Below, in pieces: positions 1 through 11,003 of a stretch of DNA of 64,000 nt. The notes beneath the pieces are model-generated. The model worked only from the letters and a program-made list of their open reading frames with translations. It was not told where the DNA came from and did no database searches. The translations under genes were made by a program, and so were the position numbers. Source of the stretch: Acinetobacter lwoffii (GTDB lineage Bacteria > Pseudomonadota > Gammaproteobacteria > Pseudomonadales > Moraxellaceae); the NCBI RefSeq assembly GCF_019343495.1, contig NZ_CP072549.1:1860001-1924000 (forward strand), given 5' to 3'. Position 1 is the first letter of the stretch, and the number at the start of each line of letters is the position of its first letter.

Positions 1-248
1 ATGGCGATACTAAAAAAGAACACCTGCCCTGCCAGAAAATGTATAAATGGTACACAGGCAAGTAGTAATAAAGGTAAGCTAATAGTTGGGACTTTTAGTT
101 TTTCTTTTAGACAGATAGCTGCAAGAGTGAATAACGCAAAGAAGGCATACAATTCACCCGTATAAGTCACCCAAGGGCGGTAATGGATCGGCATGAGCCA
201 TGCGAGGGAGATGAGGATTGCTGCGATAAGGGCAAGCGTGAATTTCAT
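1..248 (-). CDS. PglL/TfpO-type pilin O-oligosaccharyltransferase, N-terminal fragment (runs off the window)
   Basis: The minus-strand frame opens with ATG at 248 and runs off the left edge without a stop, giving about 82 residues. The visible part begins MKFTLALIAAILISLAW and alternates hydrophobic membrane segments with short loops (for example MPIHYRPWVTYTGEL). This is the N-terminus I recall for the Acinetobacter PglL/TfpO family of O-antigen-ligase-like enzymes, which transfer an oligosaccharide from undecaprenyl carrier to pilin or other periplasmic proteins. It lies 87 bases after the TfpZ-like gene and on the same strand as pilA, the classical position of a pilin glycosyltransferase. 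The catalytic periplasmic loop is outside the window, so PglL (general) and TfpO (pilin-specific) cannot be separated. Confidence 0.75.
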   Translation of the reverse strand, partial: MKFTLALIAAILISLAWLMPIHYRPWVTYTGELYAFFALFTLAAICLKEKLKVPTISLPLLLLACVPFIHFLAGQVFFFSIA

Positions 249-335
249 GGAAATATCAGGCGGTAGAAGTTTGGCACATGATAAACAAAAAAGCAGATTA
301 AGGGTTAATCTGCTTTTTGATCCTTCACACATAAG

Positions 336-1076
336 TTAGTTCCATGGGCGGAGGTTAACGATTTTGATCACTTCGGCTGTTTCTTTCTTAATTAAAACCA
401 CCATATCGACTGCACTAGCTTTTAGCGGTACCCAAGCATCTGCATTTGGATATTTTGCTAAAGTTTTTTCAACTTCTGTTTTTGAGTTGTACTGTTCCAA
501 TTCTTTAAGGGGCAATGCACGTTGTTGAATTTGAGTTTTGGCTTGAGTCAGTTCTACATAGCGTTCTGGACGTTGAGCAACAGAAATACCATCAAATATT
601 TCTGCAAACATTTCATTATTGCGTTGTTGTGTATCTTTTGCAAATTCAGTAGAAACATATTGCGGTTTAAACCATGAAGGTTGTTGGAATTGTGGCTGGG
701 CTTGCTGAATATTAATATCAACTAATTCATTTTTGCGTACAAGTTCAAAGCGATCTACATTATAAACCAACCATGCAGGACGACCTTGTTCTAGATTATA
801 CAATCCATATACCAATGCTGATATTTGCAAAAGAATAACGACACTTAAATCAAATTTTAGTGATTTTTTGCCTTCCCTATAAACCAAAAGTCCAAGTAGA
901 GGTCCGACAATAATATCAATTAGAATTAACATCAAAAATATTTGTGTAACACCAACTGCAGTTGCTAACGGCTGTGGATACCAGACTCCAAAAACTAATC
1001 CAATTACTGCTAGTACAATAAATATGGAAATTCCCAAATGACTAAGAAAGAATCGAATACGTTTAGATATGATCAA
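336..1076 (-). CDS. tfpZ: TfpX/TfpZ-family type IV pilin accessory protein
   Basis: A 246-residue inner-membrane protein. Three to four hydrophobic helices lie in the first ~115 residues (around SHLGISIFIVLAVIGLVFG, TQIFLMLILIDIIVGPLLGL and LSVVILLQISALVYGLYNL), followed by a soluble region of ~130 residues. The phrases YPQPLATAVGVTQIFLML and GRPAWLVYNVDRFELV are typical of TfpX/TfpZ proteins, which are encoded beside pilins and are thought to help pilin stability or assembly; the mechanism is not established. The start codon is TTG at 1074–1076, preceded by AAGG at a spacing of 7; I see no in-frame ATG near it. It follows a small ORF by 12 bases and precedes the glycosyltransferase gene, so the three probably form one unit behind pilA. 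Confidence 0.8.
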   Translation of the reverse strand: MIISKRIRFFLSHLGISIFIVLAVIGLVFGVWYPQPLATAVGVTQIFLMLILIDIIVGPLLGLLVYREGKKSLKFDLSVVILLQISALVYGLYNLEQGRPAWLVYNVDRFELVRKNELVDINIQQAQPQFQQPSWFKPQYVSTEFAKDTQQRNNEMFAEIFDGISVAQRPERYVELTQAKTQIQQRALPLKELEQYNSKTEVEKTLAKYPNADAWVPLKASAVDMVVLIKKETAEVIKIVNLRPWN

Positions 1077-1088
1077 ATTACAACCTTG

Positions 1089-1343
1089 CTACTGTGTACT
1101 TAGCATTTCAAAAAACTTTGATTTAATTTCAGATTTTGTAATTTCATACAAAAGATCTTCTAAATCAGCTTTATTTTGGTGTTTAAAATCCCCTACGACT
1201 TCAGAGTGAGCATGATAAAATTCTAATAATTTTTCACTATGTTTTAAAACAACAATTAAGTCACTATCTTCAACAGAATTGGCTTTAGAAATAGTTTTAA
1301 TCTCAAAATTTAGTCCCTGATATAGATATAATTCTTTTCTAAT
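1089..1343 (-). CDS. Small hypothetical protein with a probable ATT start codon
   Basis: An open frame of 84 codons that ends in TAG at 1089–1091 and contains no usable ATG, GTG or TTG near its 5' end. An AGGAG ribosome-binding site (plus-strand ctcct, 1351–1355) lies seven bases before an ATT codon at 1341–1343, which is the natural initiation position; ATA at 1344–1346 is the alternative. The predicted product is polar and charged, starting (M/I)RKELYLYQGLNFEIKT and continuing with a likely helical stretch (HSEKLLEFYHAHSEV) and an acidic/Lys-rich C-terminus (KSEIKSKFFEMLSTQ). I do not recognise a family. It sits between the pilA terminator and tfpZ with tight spacing, which argues for a real cistron. 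It could also be a decayed gene whose ATG has mutated. Confidence 0.5.
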   Translation of the reverse strand: MRKELYLYQGLNFEIKTISKANSVEDSDLIVVLKHSEKLLEFYHAHSEVVGDFKHQNKADLEDLLYEITKSEIKSKFFEMLSTQ

Positions 1344-1378
1344 TATTTTTCTCCTATTTATTTTAAAATAATTAATTA

Positions 1379-1402
1379 AAAAGACTGGCGAACCAGTCTT
1401 TT
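1379..1402 (-). terminator. Rho-independent terminator after pilA
   Basis: A perfect 10-bp inverted repeat (aaaagactgg / ccagtctttt) with a four-base loop lies 27 bases after the pilA stop. On the minus strand the right arm ends in TTTT and then TTAATT. It probably reduces rather than abolishes transcription into the downstream small ORF, tfpZ and glycosyltransferase, giving an excess of pilin message. Confidence 0.8.
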
Positions 1403-1429
1403 ATTTAATCTCTAGTTAAAAACTAAAAA

Positions 1430-1975
1430 TTAACGACACTCTGAAGGAGCATATTTAGCTGGTAAAGCAGTAGCAGCAGCAGGAGCACCTTTAGCAAAGC
1501 CTCGAGCAGTTGCTTGTCCAGTAGTAGAAGACATACAAGCCCATTGTACTGAGCCTGAAAGCCCTGCAGCTAATGCTGCGCCAGCTGTACTACCAGCCGT
1601 AGCTTTAATATAAGGCGCCATTACAATTGTTTTTTGACGTGCATCTGTCGGTAAACTAGTATCAGCAGTCGTAGTTAGAGTTAATGTACCTGTAAGAGGT
1701 GCAGCTGCAATAGACTGTAAATATTTGCTTACGGGAGCTGTTGCTGAGCCTTGAGTTACAGCTGTTGCGGCAGATGCTACACCAACCATACCATTAGTTT
1801 GAAAACCTTCACTAATTGCAGATTTAGCAGATGCACCTGCTACAACTACTTCAGAAATTTTGGCACGTACTGTATAATCTTGATAAGCAGGAATCGCTAC
1901 CGCAGCCAAAATACCGATAATCGCTACAACAATCATTAATTCAATAAGGGTAAAACCCTTTTGTACTGTATTCAT
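1430..1975 (-). CDS. pilA: Type IV major pilin PilA
   Basis: A 181-residue prepilin. A short positively charged leader (MNTVQKG) precedes the PilD cleavage site, with mature Phe1 and Glu5 in [20 protein letters not shown], the class III signal and assembly helix. The C-terminal half is rich in Ala, Ser and Thr and carries two cysteines (WACMSS and the terminal PSECR) that should form the pilin disulfide loop. The frame continues upstream, but the ATG at 1973–1975 has a GGAG site (GGAGAATGTT) and gives the canonical leader, so I use it. A sigma-54-type promoter lies upstream. PilA forms the fibre used for twitching and DNA uptake; the neighbouring glycosyltransferase suggests that it is glycosylated. 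It could be named ComP-like, but the gltBD-proximal position fits PilA. Confidence 0.93.
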   Translation of the reverse strand: MNTVQKGFTLIELMIVVAIIGILAAVAIPAYQDYTVRAKISEVVVAGASAKSAISEGFQTNGMVGVASAATAVTQGSATAPVSKYLQSIAAAPLTGTLTLTTTADTSLPTDARQKTIVMAPYIKATAGSTAGAALAAGLSGSVQWACMSSTTGQATARGFAKGAPAAATALPAKYAPSECR

Positions 1976-2047
1976 AACATTCTCCACAAATGTTTTTTGT
2001 TTATTTATAAGCCTAAAGAAAAAGCTCATTTAGCTTAATTTTATATT

Positions 2048-2065
2048 TAGCACGAAGTGTGCCAA
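2048..2065 (-). promoter_or_regulatory. Sigma-54 (RpoN) promoter of pilA
   Basis: Read on the minus strand the site is TTGGCACACTTCGTGCTA, with the invariant GG and GC exactly ten bases apart and a close match to TGGCAC-N5-TTGC. It lies 72 bases before the pilA ATG, predicting a leader of about 60 bases. RpoN- and PilR-dependent transcription of pilA is established in Pseudomonas; here it is inferred from this match. Confidence 0.8.
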
Positions 2066-2186
2066 GTTTTATTATAATAAAATTAACAGAAAAAACAGCA
2101 CTTTAAAAAAATATTTTTATTTTTGTAATTTTTATGTTTTATTTTGTGTAACTAACTGACAAAAAATGTCAGTTAATTGACTAAAA

Positions 2187-2747
2187 TCACCCCAGAATAA
2201 TCGGTTTATTCCCTAATTCATTCTTTAAATCATCTATTTTTCGATCATAGTACTGATCTAACACCTCTCCAATTTGCTTTACCCCTTCAATTACACCCTC
2301 TTTAAACTTCTGCTGAGCCAGATTTTGAATGATGCTTTGACAGATTTCATCCCAGACCTGCTGGGTTGTCGCATTCTTAATTCCCCGATCAATCACAATT
2401 TCAACCTTGTGCTCGCAGAGGTTCAAATACAGGAGTACCCCACTGTTATATTCGGTATCCCAAACCCCAATTTCAGCAAATAACTGACGGGCACGACAAA
2501 GTGTATCCTGATAATAAGCAGATCGTGAAGGTAGACAGCCTTCAATCACCACCTGAATCTCCCCCACATGTCCATGCTCGGCCTCTTCAACCGCCACTGC
2601 AATCGCATGCTGATCCTGCTTGGAAAAAAAACGCTTGGTTGCCGGCATATAAAAGAAATGTTTTAACCAGCGCTTAATACTCGGCTGCGCATGTTCTTCC
2701 AACTTCGGCCGCGTGACAATTTCTGTTGTATCTGTAGTTGTTACCAT
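2187..2747 (-). CDS. TPM-domain protein, second member of the pair
   Basis: A 186-residue protein with no signal peptide. After ~50 residues that include RWLKHFFYMPATKRFF, it has a TPM (YgcG/Psb32-like) domain: the stretch GEIQVVIEG, then YNSGVLLYLNLCEHKVEIVIDRGI, then a C-terminal helix with KFKEGVIEGVKQIGEVLDQYY. TPM domains occur in bacteria beside LemA proteins and in plant photosystem repair proteins; their bacterial role is poorly defined. The gene overlaps the preceding TPM gene by 7 bases (2741–2747), indicating translational coupling, and is third in the lemA–TPM–TPM unit. Lacking a signal peptide and the glycine-rich tail, it is probably the cytoplasmic partner. Confidence 0.8.
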   Translation of the reverse strand: MVTTTDTTEIVTRPKLEEHAQPSIKRWLKHFFYMPATKRFFSKQDQHAIAVAVEEAEHGHVGEIQVVIEGCLPSRSAYYQDTLCRARQLFAEIGVWDTEYNSGVLLYLNLCEHKVEIVIDRGIKNATTQQVWDEICQSIIQNLAQQKFKEGVIEGVKQIGEVLDQYYDRKIDDLKNELGNKPIILG

Positions 2748-3781
2748 GAGCCTGATGCTCCTCCCCCGCCAAATCCACCACCGCCACCGCCGAAGCCGCC
2801 GCCCCCAAAACCACCACGACCACTACCGCCGCGGCCACCACCTGCCATAAAGGCATGTAAAATCAGCTGGGCAAGCGAGGTGACCAATAAAAAGAATACC
2901 CCGGCACCAATCATTAAACTGGCAATTAAACCCATGCCATTGACCAGACCGGCAGCTGTCCCTGCAACTGCGGCAGTCGCAGCACTGAGTTTTCTGCCAA
3001 AAATCATGGAACCCATGACACCCGCAATAATAATGAAGATGACACTCCCAAAAGTAGCTTGCGATGCTTTTTGAGCTTGATAAGCTTGCTCCTGGCGCTC
3101 TTTGATTTCATCCGCTGCCTGTGCAGCAATTTCAGGATCTAAATTTAAAATACGTTCAATTTCGGTTAGTCCGGAATCAATGCCTTGTGCATACTGACCT
3201 TGCTTAAAAAATGGCGTAATTTTGTCATGAATAATACGGCCAGCTACAATATCGGGTAGAATCCCCTCCAAGCCATAACCGGTCAAAATTTGAATACGGC
3301 GATCATTAATAGCAATGGTCATCAATAAACCATTATCGCGTTTGGCTGAACCGAGTTGCCAGGCGTCAGCCACGCGCATGGAATAATCAAAAATATCTTC
3401 TTGCCCTGTGGTCGGAACAATGACTACACCTATTTGCCCTTTGCCTTCATTATAAAGTTTCAAAATACGCTGACTGAGTTGCTGTTTTTCAGCGGGACTA
3501 AGTAAATTTGCCTGATCAATGACCGGTTCATTCAGGCTTGGTAAGTCGCGCTGAAACTGCCCTTCCGCCATGTCATTGGCAATTTGCGGCTGTGATGCTG
3601 CTGCAGTTTCTGTATTTTGGGCTGGAGTATTTTGATTATTTTTAGGCTGTAAGATTTCACGGGCTACGATGACTTCTTCAGTATCTGTAGCCGTCGCCGT
3701 TTCTGCTGAAACAAGTGTTGTCATTCCCATGCCCAACATAAGAATCAAACTAGCACAGTATTTCAGCAGTATTTCAGGCAT
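2741..3781 (-). CDS. TPM-domain membrane protein (YgcG family) with glycine-rich tail
   Basis: 346 residues. An N-terminal signal peptide (cleavage near LVSA/ETA) is followed by a Gln/Thr-rich linker and a periplasmic TPM domain (residues ~85–210: VIDQANLLSPAEKQQL, GQIGVVIVPTTG, DNGLLMTIAINDRRIQILTGYGLEG). Two hydrophobic segments follow (FGSVIFIIIAGVMGSMIFG and LMIGAGVFFLLVTSLAQLI), then a low-complexity tail of Gly with Phe/Arg ending GGASGSW. That architecture is standard for YgcG proteins encoded next to LemA. I place the start at ATG 3781, which has GAGAG upstream; a GTG at 3793 is the alternative. It follows lemA by 29 bases. Exact function is unknown; a role in envelope stress or quality control is only a suggestion. 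Confidence 0.82.
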   Translation of the reverse strand: MPEILLKYCASLILMLGMGMTTLVSAETATATDTEEVIVAREILQPKNNQNTPAQNTETAAASQPQIANDMAEGQFQRDLPSLNEPVIDQANLLSPAEKQQLSQRILKLYNEGKGQIGVVIVPTTGQEDIFDYSMRVADAWQLGSAKRDNGLLMTIAINDRRIQILTGYGLEGILPDIVAGRIIHDKITPFFKQGQYAQGIDSGLTEIERILNLDPEIAAQAADEIKERQEQAYQAQKASQATFGSVIFIIIAGVMGSMIFGRKLSAATAAVAGTAAGLVNGMGLIASLMIGAGVFFLLVTSLAQLILHAFMAGGGRGGSGRGGFGGGGFGGGGGGFGGGGASGSW

Positions 3782-3810
3782 CTGATCTCTCACTTATCTA
3801 CAGATATTAC

Positions 3811-4401
3811 TTATTCAAAGGAAACCGTTGGTGCTTTCTGTGCACTTTGCTCGGCGCTAAAGTTCGGTTTGGTGTCCATACCAATCACTTTGGCGGTCAT
3901 GACTTGCGGGAACTGGCGCGCATAAGAGTTGAAGTCCTGTACTGTCGTAATATAACGGTTACGTGCCACTGCAATCCGGTTTTCAGTTCCTTCTAGCTGC
4001 ACCTGTAAATCACGGAACTGCTGGTTCGCTTTCAAATCTGGATAATTCTCAGTGACGGCTAAAAGACGAGACAAGGCACTGGTCATCTGGGCCTGTGCTT
4101 CCTGATAGCGTTGGAATAGTTCAGGATCTTCTAGTACTTCACGATCTACTTTCAGGCCGGCAACATTGGCACGTGCTTGGGTCACTTCTGTTAAGACCTG
4201 CTCTTCATGCGAGGCATAGCCTTTGACCACATTGACCAGATTAGGCACCAAATCGGCACGGCGCTGATACTGGTTCTGCACTTCAGACCAGGCTGCCGTT
4301 ACGGCTTCATCTTTGACTTGTAAGGTGTTATAGCCGCAACCACTCAGGGTCAAGGTACTGGCTAGCATTAAGGCGATAAGAGATTGTTTAAATACACGCA
4401 T
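3811..4401 (-). CDS. LemA family lipoprotein
   Basis: 196 residues. A lipoprotein signal (hydrophobic stretch and lipobox LSGC, lipidated Cys22) is followed by an almost wholly helical domain with the LemA hallmark YQRRADLVPNLVNVVKGYA and later FNSYARQFPQVM. LemA proteins have an extracytoplasmic helical bundle of unknown biochemical function and are usually encoded next to TPM/YgcG proteins, as here. It is the first gene of the three-gene unit. The name comes from a Listeria antigen and should not be confused with the GacS-type sensor kinase also called LemA. Confidence 0.9.
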   Translation of the reverse strand: MRVFKQSLIALMLASTLTLSGCGYNTLQVKDEAVTAAWSEVQNQYQRRADLVPNLVNVVKGYASHEEQVLTEVTQARANVAGLKVDREVLEDPELFQRYQEAQAQMTSALSRLLAVTENYPDLKANQQFRDLQVQLEGTENRIAVARNRYITTVQDFNSYARQFPQVMTAKVIGMDTKPNFSAEQSAQKAPTVSFE

Positions 4402-4531
4402 GATATCTTGTCCTCAATTCTTTATTAATATTTATATAATTAATTTGATTTTAAACAGTATTTTCTAAAGTTTTGTTACTTTTTATAATCTTTTTAAGGG
4501 CCTCTCTTTAAGTTAGACAATATCCAAAAAT

Positions 4532-4553
4532 AAAAAACCCGCCGTAGCGGGTT
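4532..4553 (-). terminator. Rho-independent terminator after gltD
   Basis: The stem aacccgc / gcgggtt (4536–4542 and 4547–4553) has a four-base loop. On the minus strand it is followed by a T-run (plus-strand aaaaa from 4532), 30 bases after the gltD stop. It separates gltBD from lemA. Confidence 0.85.
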
Positions 4554-4583
4554 GTTTGAATGACTTCAGTGAATTTTCAACTG

Positions 4584-6054
<1,471 letters not shown>

Positions 6055-6078
6055 GCCTATGTTTCTGCAGTAGTGGAA

Positions 6079-9000
6079 TTATTGTGGATCAGCTTGAGTT
6101 GTTTTTAACAGCGTTTGCAAATTGGCTGCTTTTGGTTTTACCAACCAGAACTTGCGGCTGTAGAAGTCAAACTCATGGCGGATCTTGTACGCCCAAGCAC
6201 TACCCGTTTCTTTAATATGTTCATCCAGGATACGACCCAGGAAGGCTTTATGCTCTTCCATCGCTTCCGTAGAAATACGATTCAGCTCAATCAGCTCGTG
6301 GTTATAATGATCAACGAAGTCATTATCCAGATCAAGTACATAAGCAAAACCACCAGTCATACCTGCACCGAAGTTATGCCCAACCTTACCCAGCACTGTC
6401 ACAATACCACCGGTCATATATTCACAGCAGTGATCACCTGCACCTTCAATCACGGCAAATGCACCCGAGTTACGCACCGCGAAACGCTCGCCCGCTGTAC
6501 CCGCTGCATATAACTTACCGCCAGTCGCACCGTACAAACAGGTATTCCCAATAATCGCGGTATTTTGGGTTTGGAATGGCGAACCTTTTGGCGGGAAGAT
6601 CGAGATGCGACCGCCAGCCATGCCTTTACCGACATAGTCATTGGCATCGCCTTCTAGGCTGATATGTAGACCACCAGCATTCCAGACCCCCAGCGACTGA
6701 CCCGCAGTACCATTCAGGTGAACTTTCACCGGATGGGCTTCCATGCTCAGGTTGCCATAGCGTTTCGCAATTTCACCAGATAGACGGGCACCAATCGAAC
6801 GGTCACAGTTACCGATCGTAAAGCTATATTCACCGCCAGTTCCCGCTTCAATCGCAGGCAGAATCTCATCTACCATCTTTTCAGCCAGAATGCCTTTATC
6901 AAATGGCGCATTGCCCTGTACTTCGCAGTACTGTGCTTTACCTTCTGCAGCAGGATGCGACTCCAGCAATTTGCTTAAATCAAGATGTGCATGCTTTTCA
7001 GTTTCACCCGGCAAAACTTCCAGCAGATCCGTACGGCCAATCAGGTCTTTCAGACTCGATACCCCAAGTGCTGCCAGCCATTCACGGGTTTCTTCAGCAA
7101 TAAAGGTGAAGAAGTTGATCAGCATTTGTGGCTCGCCAATATAATGCTCTTGACGTAAATGATCTTGCTGGGTTGCTACACCGGTTGCACAGTTATTCAA
7201 GTGGCAGATACGCAGGTATTTACAACCCAAGGCAATCATTGGGGTTGAACCAAAGCCGAAGCTTTCTGCACCCAAAATTGCTGCTTTGACAACATCCAGA
7301 CCGGTTTTCAGACCGCCATCTGTCTGTACGCGAACTTTACCACGCAGGTCATTCACACGAAGGGCCTGATGCGCCTCAGAAAGCCCCAGTTCCCACGGTG
7401 AACCTGCATGATGAATTGAAGAAAGTGGAGAAGCCGCTGTACCACCATCATAACCAGAAATGGTAATGAAATCGGCATACGCTTTCGCCACACCTGCCGC
7501 AATCGTACCGACACCTGGTTCAGAAACCAGCTTAACTGACACCATCGCCTGTGGGTTAACCTGTTTTAAATCAAAGATCAACTGTGATAAATCTTCAATT
7601 GAATAGATGTCGTGATGCGGAGGTGGCGAAATCAGGGTAACGCCCGGTACAGAGTAACGTAAACGGGCAATGAGACCATTCACTTTACCACCCGGCAACT
7701 GACCACCTTCACCTGGTTTTGCACCTTGCGCGACTTTAATCTGGAGAACTTCTGCTGATGTTAAATAAGCAGGCGTTACACCAAAACGGCCCGATGCAAT
7801 TTGTTTGATTTTCGAGTTGCGGATAGTACCGTAACGCGCTGGATCTTCACCGCCCTCACCTGAGTTCGAGCGACCACCAATCGTGTTCATGGCAATCGCA
7901 ATCGCTTCATGTGCTTCAGGGGACAGTGCACCCAAAGACATGCCGGCAGAGTCAAAGCGAGGCAGGATCTTTTCCACAGATTCCACTTGTTCGACTGGAA
8001 TCGAATTATCTGTTTTTAGTTTGAACAGGTCACGAATCGTGGCGATCGGACGATTGTTCACCAATTCTGCATATTCTTTAAAATCTGCGTAGTTCCCAGA
8101 ACGTACTGCTTTATGCAGTGAGTTGATCACGTCTGGGTTAAAGGCATGGTATTCCTTGCCGAATACAAATTTCAGCAGACCGCCCTGATCAATTGGCTTA
8201 CGATTTTTCCAGGCAATATCCGCCAACTGTTTCTGATCATTTTCAAGATCAATAAAGGTTGCACCCTGAATACGGCTTGGTACACCGATGAAGCATTTAT
8301 CCACTACTTCATTGGATAAGCCCACTGCTTCAAACAGCTGACCGCCACGGTAAGAGGCAACTGTTGAAATACCCATCTTAGACAGGACTTTCAGCAAGCC
8401 TTTTTCAATACCCTTACGGAAGTTGTTTTGCGCATAAATCGGGTCACCCAATAATTCACCTTTCGCGACCAGATCATTGATCACGTCATAAGCCAGGTAC
8501 GGGTAGATGGCTGTCGCACCAAAACCAAGTAGCACGGCAAACTGATGTGGATCACGGGCAAAACCGGTTTCAACAATCAGGTTGGCATCGGTACGCAAAC
8601 CAGTCTTGATCAGGTGATGATGCACCGCACCGGTGATCATAAAGGCATTGGCAGGCAAGTAACCTTCACGGATTTTCTTGTCGGAAAGCACTAGTAAGGT
8701 TTTACCATCACGAATGGCTTGTGCAGATTCTTCACAAATACGCGTAATCGCTGCTTCCAGACCTTCGGTTTCAGCATAGTTCAAGTCAATATCTGCAATT
8801 TCATAACCGGCACGACCCAGCGTACGGATCTGATGCATTTTCGAATTAGAAAGTACAGGACTGGAAATGATCAAGCGGTCTGCATGCTCAGACCCTTGCT
8901 CAAAGACGTTTTGTTCACGACCTAAACAGGTTTCCAGTGACATCACAATCGATTCACGTAGCGGATCGATCGGCGGGTTGGTCACCTGTGCAAACTGCTG

Positions 9001-10560
9001 GCGGAAATAATCCGACACATGGCGCACCTGACGAGACAATACTGCCATTGGGGTATCATCACCCATTGAACCTACAGCTTCCTGACCGCTTTCAGCAATC
9101 GGACGCAATAACTGGTCACGCTCTTCAAAGGTCACCATGAACATTTTTTGTGCCGCTTTCAGGCCATCACCTTTTAAGCCTTGATCACATAAATATTCTT
9201 CCAGCTCTGGACTGCCTTGCAAACGCACAGAATTTTCACGTAACCATTCACGGTATGGACGCATACGTTTCAGATGATTATTGACATCTTGCGTATCCAG
9301 TACCTTGCCAGTCTGCGTGTCGATGACTAGCATCTGGCCTGGGCCGACACGGCCTTTAGAAATCACATCTTCAGGTTGGTAACCCCATACGCCAATTTCA
9401 GAAGCCAGCGTGATATAACCATTTTTGGTAATCACCCAACGCGCAGGACGCAGACCGTTACGATCCAGCATACAGATCGCATGACGCCCATCCTGAATCA
9501 CCAAACCTGCAGGACCATCCCAGGCTTCCATGTGTTTTGAGTTGAATTCGTAGAAAGCACGAAGATCAGCATCAAGCGTTTCCACGTTCTGCCAGGCAGG
9601 CGGAACCAGCATACGGAGTGCACGGAACAGATCCATGCCACCGCCAACCAGAATCTCCAGCATGTTGTCCAGGCTTGAAGAATCTGAACCGGTACGGTTC
9701 ACAATTGGATTTAGTTCAGTTAAACCTGGCAATAATGGATTTTCAAATTTCGGCACACGCGCCATGGCCCAGTTACGGTTCGCGGTAATAGTGTTGATTT
9801 CACCATTGTGCGCCAGGTAACGGAACGGTTGTGCCAACGGCCAGCGTGGCAAGGTATTGGTCGAGAAGCGCTGATGGAAAACCACAATATGTGATTCCAA
9901 ACGTGGATCAGCCAGATCTGTATAAAAATCTGCAATCGCTTCTGGCATCATCAAGCCTTTATAGCTGATCACTGTTGAACATAAAGTAGTGACATAGAAA
10001 GACGTATCATTCACCAACAATTGTTCTGTACGACGACGTGCCAGGAATAACTTACGGTTAAATTCAACCTCAGTCACACCCATTGGACAGTTAACAATAA
10101 TCTGTTCAAATGCCGGCATCGATTGCAATGCAATTTCACCCAGTGCATCGACATTGGTCGGAATTACACGCCAAGCCAGAACGATTAAACCTTCAGCTTC
10201 AATCTCTTTGTTTAAAACCTGTTTGGCATGTGCAGCAAGTGCCGGATCAAGATTTAGAAACACCGAACCCACAGCAAACACTTCACTTAAGGTGGTATCA
10301 CTTAAGCGTTTCGCTTCTTCACGGAAGAATTTTTTCGGCATCGCCAAGAGCAAGCCACAACCATCCCCGGTTTTGCCATCCGCGGCAATACCACCACGGT
10401 GGGTCATACAACTCAAACTATGAATCGCGGTCTTGACGAGATCATGGCTAGCATCACCCTGCATATGGGCGATCAAACCGAAACCACAGTTATCTTTAAA
10501 CTCATCCGGTTGGTATAAACCTTGAGCGGGAGCTACATTGTTAGGCGATGGCATGTGCAT
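6079..10560 (-). CDS. gltB: Glutamate synthase (NADPH), large (alpha) subunit
   Basis: 1493 residues. It hydrolyses glutamine at an N-terminal Ntn-type amidotransferase domain and transfers the ammonia to 2-oxoglutarate at the FMN domain. With the ATG at 10558–10560, the catalytic Cys is residue 25 ([14 protein letters not shown]), giving a 24-residue propeptide. The [3Fe-4S] cysteines are in [16 protein letters not shown], the FMN-barrel glycines in [15 protein letters not shown], and the C-terminal GXGXG helix domain in [18 protein letters not shown] prefer 10560 to an in-frame GTG at 10578, because GAAGGG lies six bases before the ATG. It is first in the gltBD operon. Confidence 0.97.
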   Translation of the reverse strand: MHMPSPNNVAPAQGLYQPDEFKDNCGFGLIAHMQGDASHDLVKTAIHSLSCMTHRGGIAADGKTGDGCGLLLAMPKKFFREEAKRLSDTTLSEVFAVGSVFLNLDPALAAHAKQVLNKEIEAEGLIVLAWRVIPTNVDALGEIALQSMPAFEQIIVNCPMGVTEVEFNRKLFLARRRTEQLLVNDTSFYVTTLCSTVISYKGLMMPEAIADFYTDLADPRLESHIVVFHQRFSTNTLPRWPLAQPFRYLAHNGEINTITANRNWAMARVPKFENPLLPGLTELNPIVNRTGSDSSSLDNMLEILVGGGMDLFRALRMLVPPAWQNVETLDADLRAFYEFNSKHMEAWDGPAGLVIQDGRHAICMLDRNGLRPARWVITKNGYITLASEIGVWGYQPEDVISKGRVGPGQMLVIDTQTGKVLDTQDVNNHLKRMRPYREWLRENSVRLQGSPELEEYLCDQGLKGDGLKAAQKMFMVTFEERDQLLRPIAESGQEAVGSMGDDTPMAVLSRQVRHVSDYFRQQFAQVTNPPIDPLRESIVMSLETCLGREQNVFEQGSEHADRLIISSPVLSNSKMHQIRTLGRAGYEIADIDLNYAETEGLEAAITRICEESAQAIRDGKTLLVLSDKKIREGYLPANAFMITGAVHHHLIKTGLRTDANLIVETGFARDPHQFAVLLGFGATAIYPYLAYDVINDLVAKGELLGDPIYAQNNFRKGIEKGLLKVLSKMGISTVASYRGGQLFEAVGLSNEVVDKCFIGVPSRIQGATFIDLENDQKQLADIAWKNRKPIDQGGLLKFVFGKEYHAFNPDVINSLHKAVRSGNYADFKEYAELVNNRPIATIRDLFKLKTDNSIPVEQVESVEKILPRFDSAGMSLGALSPEAHEAIAIAMNTIGGRSNSGEGGEDPARYGTIRNSKIKQIASGRFGVTPAYLTSAEVLQIKVAQGAKPGEGGQLPGGKVNGLIARLRYSVPGVTLISPPPHHDIYSIEDLSQLIFDLKQVNPQAMVSVKLVSEPGVGTIAAGVAKAYADFITISGYDGGTAASPLSSIHHAGSPWELGLSEAHQALRVNDLRGKVRVQTDGGLKTGLDVVKAAILGAESFGFGSTPMIALGCKYLRICHLNNCATGVATQQDHLRQEHYIGEPQMLINFFTFIAEETREWLAALGVSSLKDLIGRTDLLEVLPGETEKHAHLDLSKLLESHPAAEGKAQYCEVQGNAPFDKGILAEKMVDEILPAIEAGTGGEYSFTIGNCDRSIGARLSGEIAKRYGNLSMEAHPVKVHLNGTAGQSLGVWNAGGLHISLEGDANDYVGKGMAGGRISIFPPKGSPFQTQNTAIIGNTCLYGATGGKLYAAGTAGERFAVRNSGAFAVIEGAGDHCCEYMTGGIVTVLGKVGHNFGAGMTGGFAYVLDLDNDFVDHYNHELIELNRISTEAMEEHKAFLGRILDEHIKETGSAWAYKIRHEFDFYSRKFWLVKPKAANLQTLLKTTQADPQ

Positions 10561-11003
10561 AGCGTACCCTTCTTTCACGAAGCCTCAACAGGCTGTTAAA
10601 CAATCTAAATTTTTCTCTGCGCTGGCGTCTAATGGACTTTCGAAGACCGTCTTGGTAGAGCAAAACTATTTTTCTTTATTTCTTCAGACTAGTCCTTTTT
10701 TAGACTAAATGCATAACAAATAAAGTTTATTCTGCTCATGAATAACATAAAAATCTGGAATAAATATGACATTCATATGGTGTCATCGAATCATTTTTCG
10801 CGCTAAAACAGGGAGATTAATTCAATTCATGCACCAATAAAGCAAATTCCATGCCAACAAACAGCGCATAAATTAAAACAATACAGATGACAAAGATTTA
10901 GCGCAGAACAGCACTCTAAGGGTTAATTTTAATGTGCATTTTTTGCACCAAAAGCGCTCATTTTTAATTCTGTAATTTTTTGGATGCGCTATTTTAGACC
11001 GGA
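10561..11003. other. Intergenic region upstream of gltB (443 bases)
   Basis: No coding frame is convincing here. The region is AT-rich and holds the gltB leader and promoter (transcribed leftward) plus the 3' end of the SPOR gene unit. The clearest feature is the 6-bp inverted repeat ATGACA-N9-TGTCAT at 10766–10786, about 205 bases before the gltB start, which may be an operator. I cannot assign -35/-10 elements with confidence. Confidence 0.5.

Noticed and set aside
1751..1939. Plus-strand frame antisense to pilA
   Set aside because: Lies wholly inside pilA and has no conserved features.
2153..2175. Inverted repeat TAACTGAC/GTCAGTTA as terminator of the second TPM gene
   Set aside because: The stem is real (8 bp), but no T-run follows it on the minus strand; the T-rich part is the loop. 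Not called as a terminator.
2674..2856. Minus-strand frame rich in Val and Ala overlapping the TPM gene junction
   Set aside because: Frame-shifted reading of the same glycine-coding GC-rich repeat; the TPM frame has clear domain sequence.
2691..3074. Plus-strand frame encoding a proline-rich protein
   Set aside because: It is the antisense of the glycine-rich tail of the YgcG-like protein; Gly codons read as Pro on the other strand. No ribosome-binding site or independent support.
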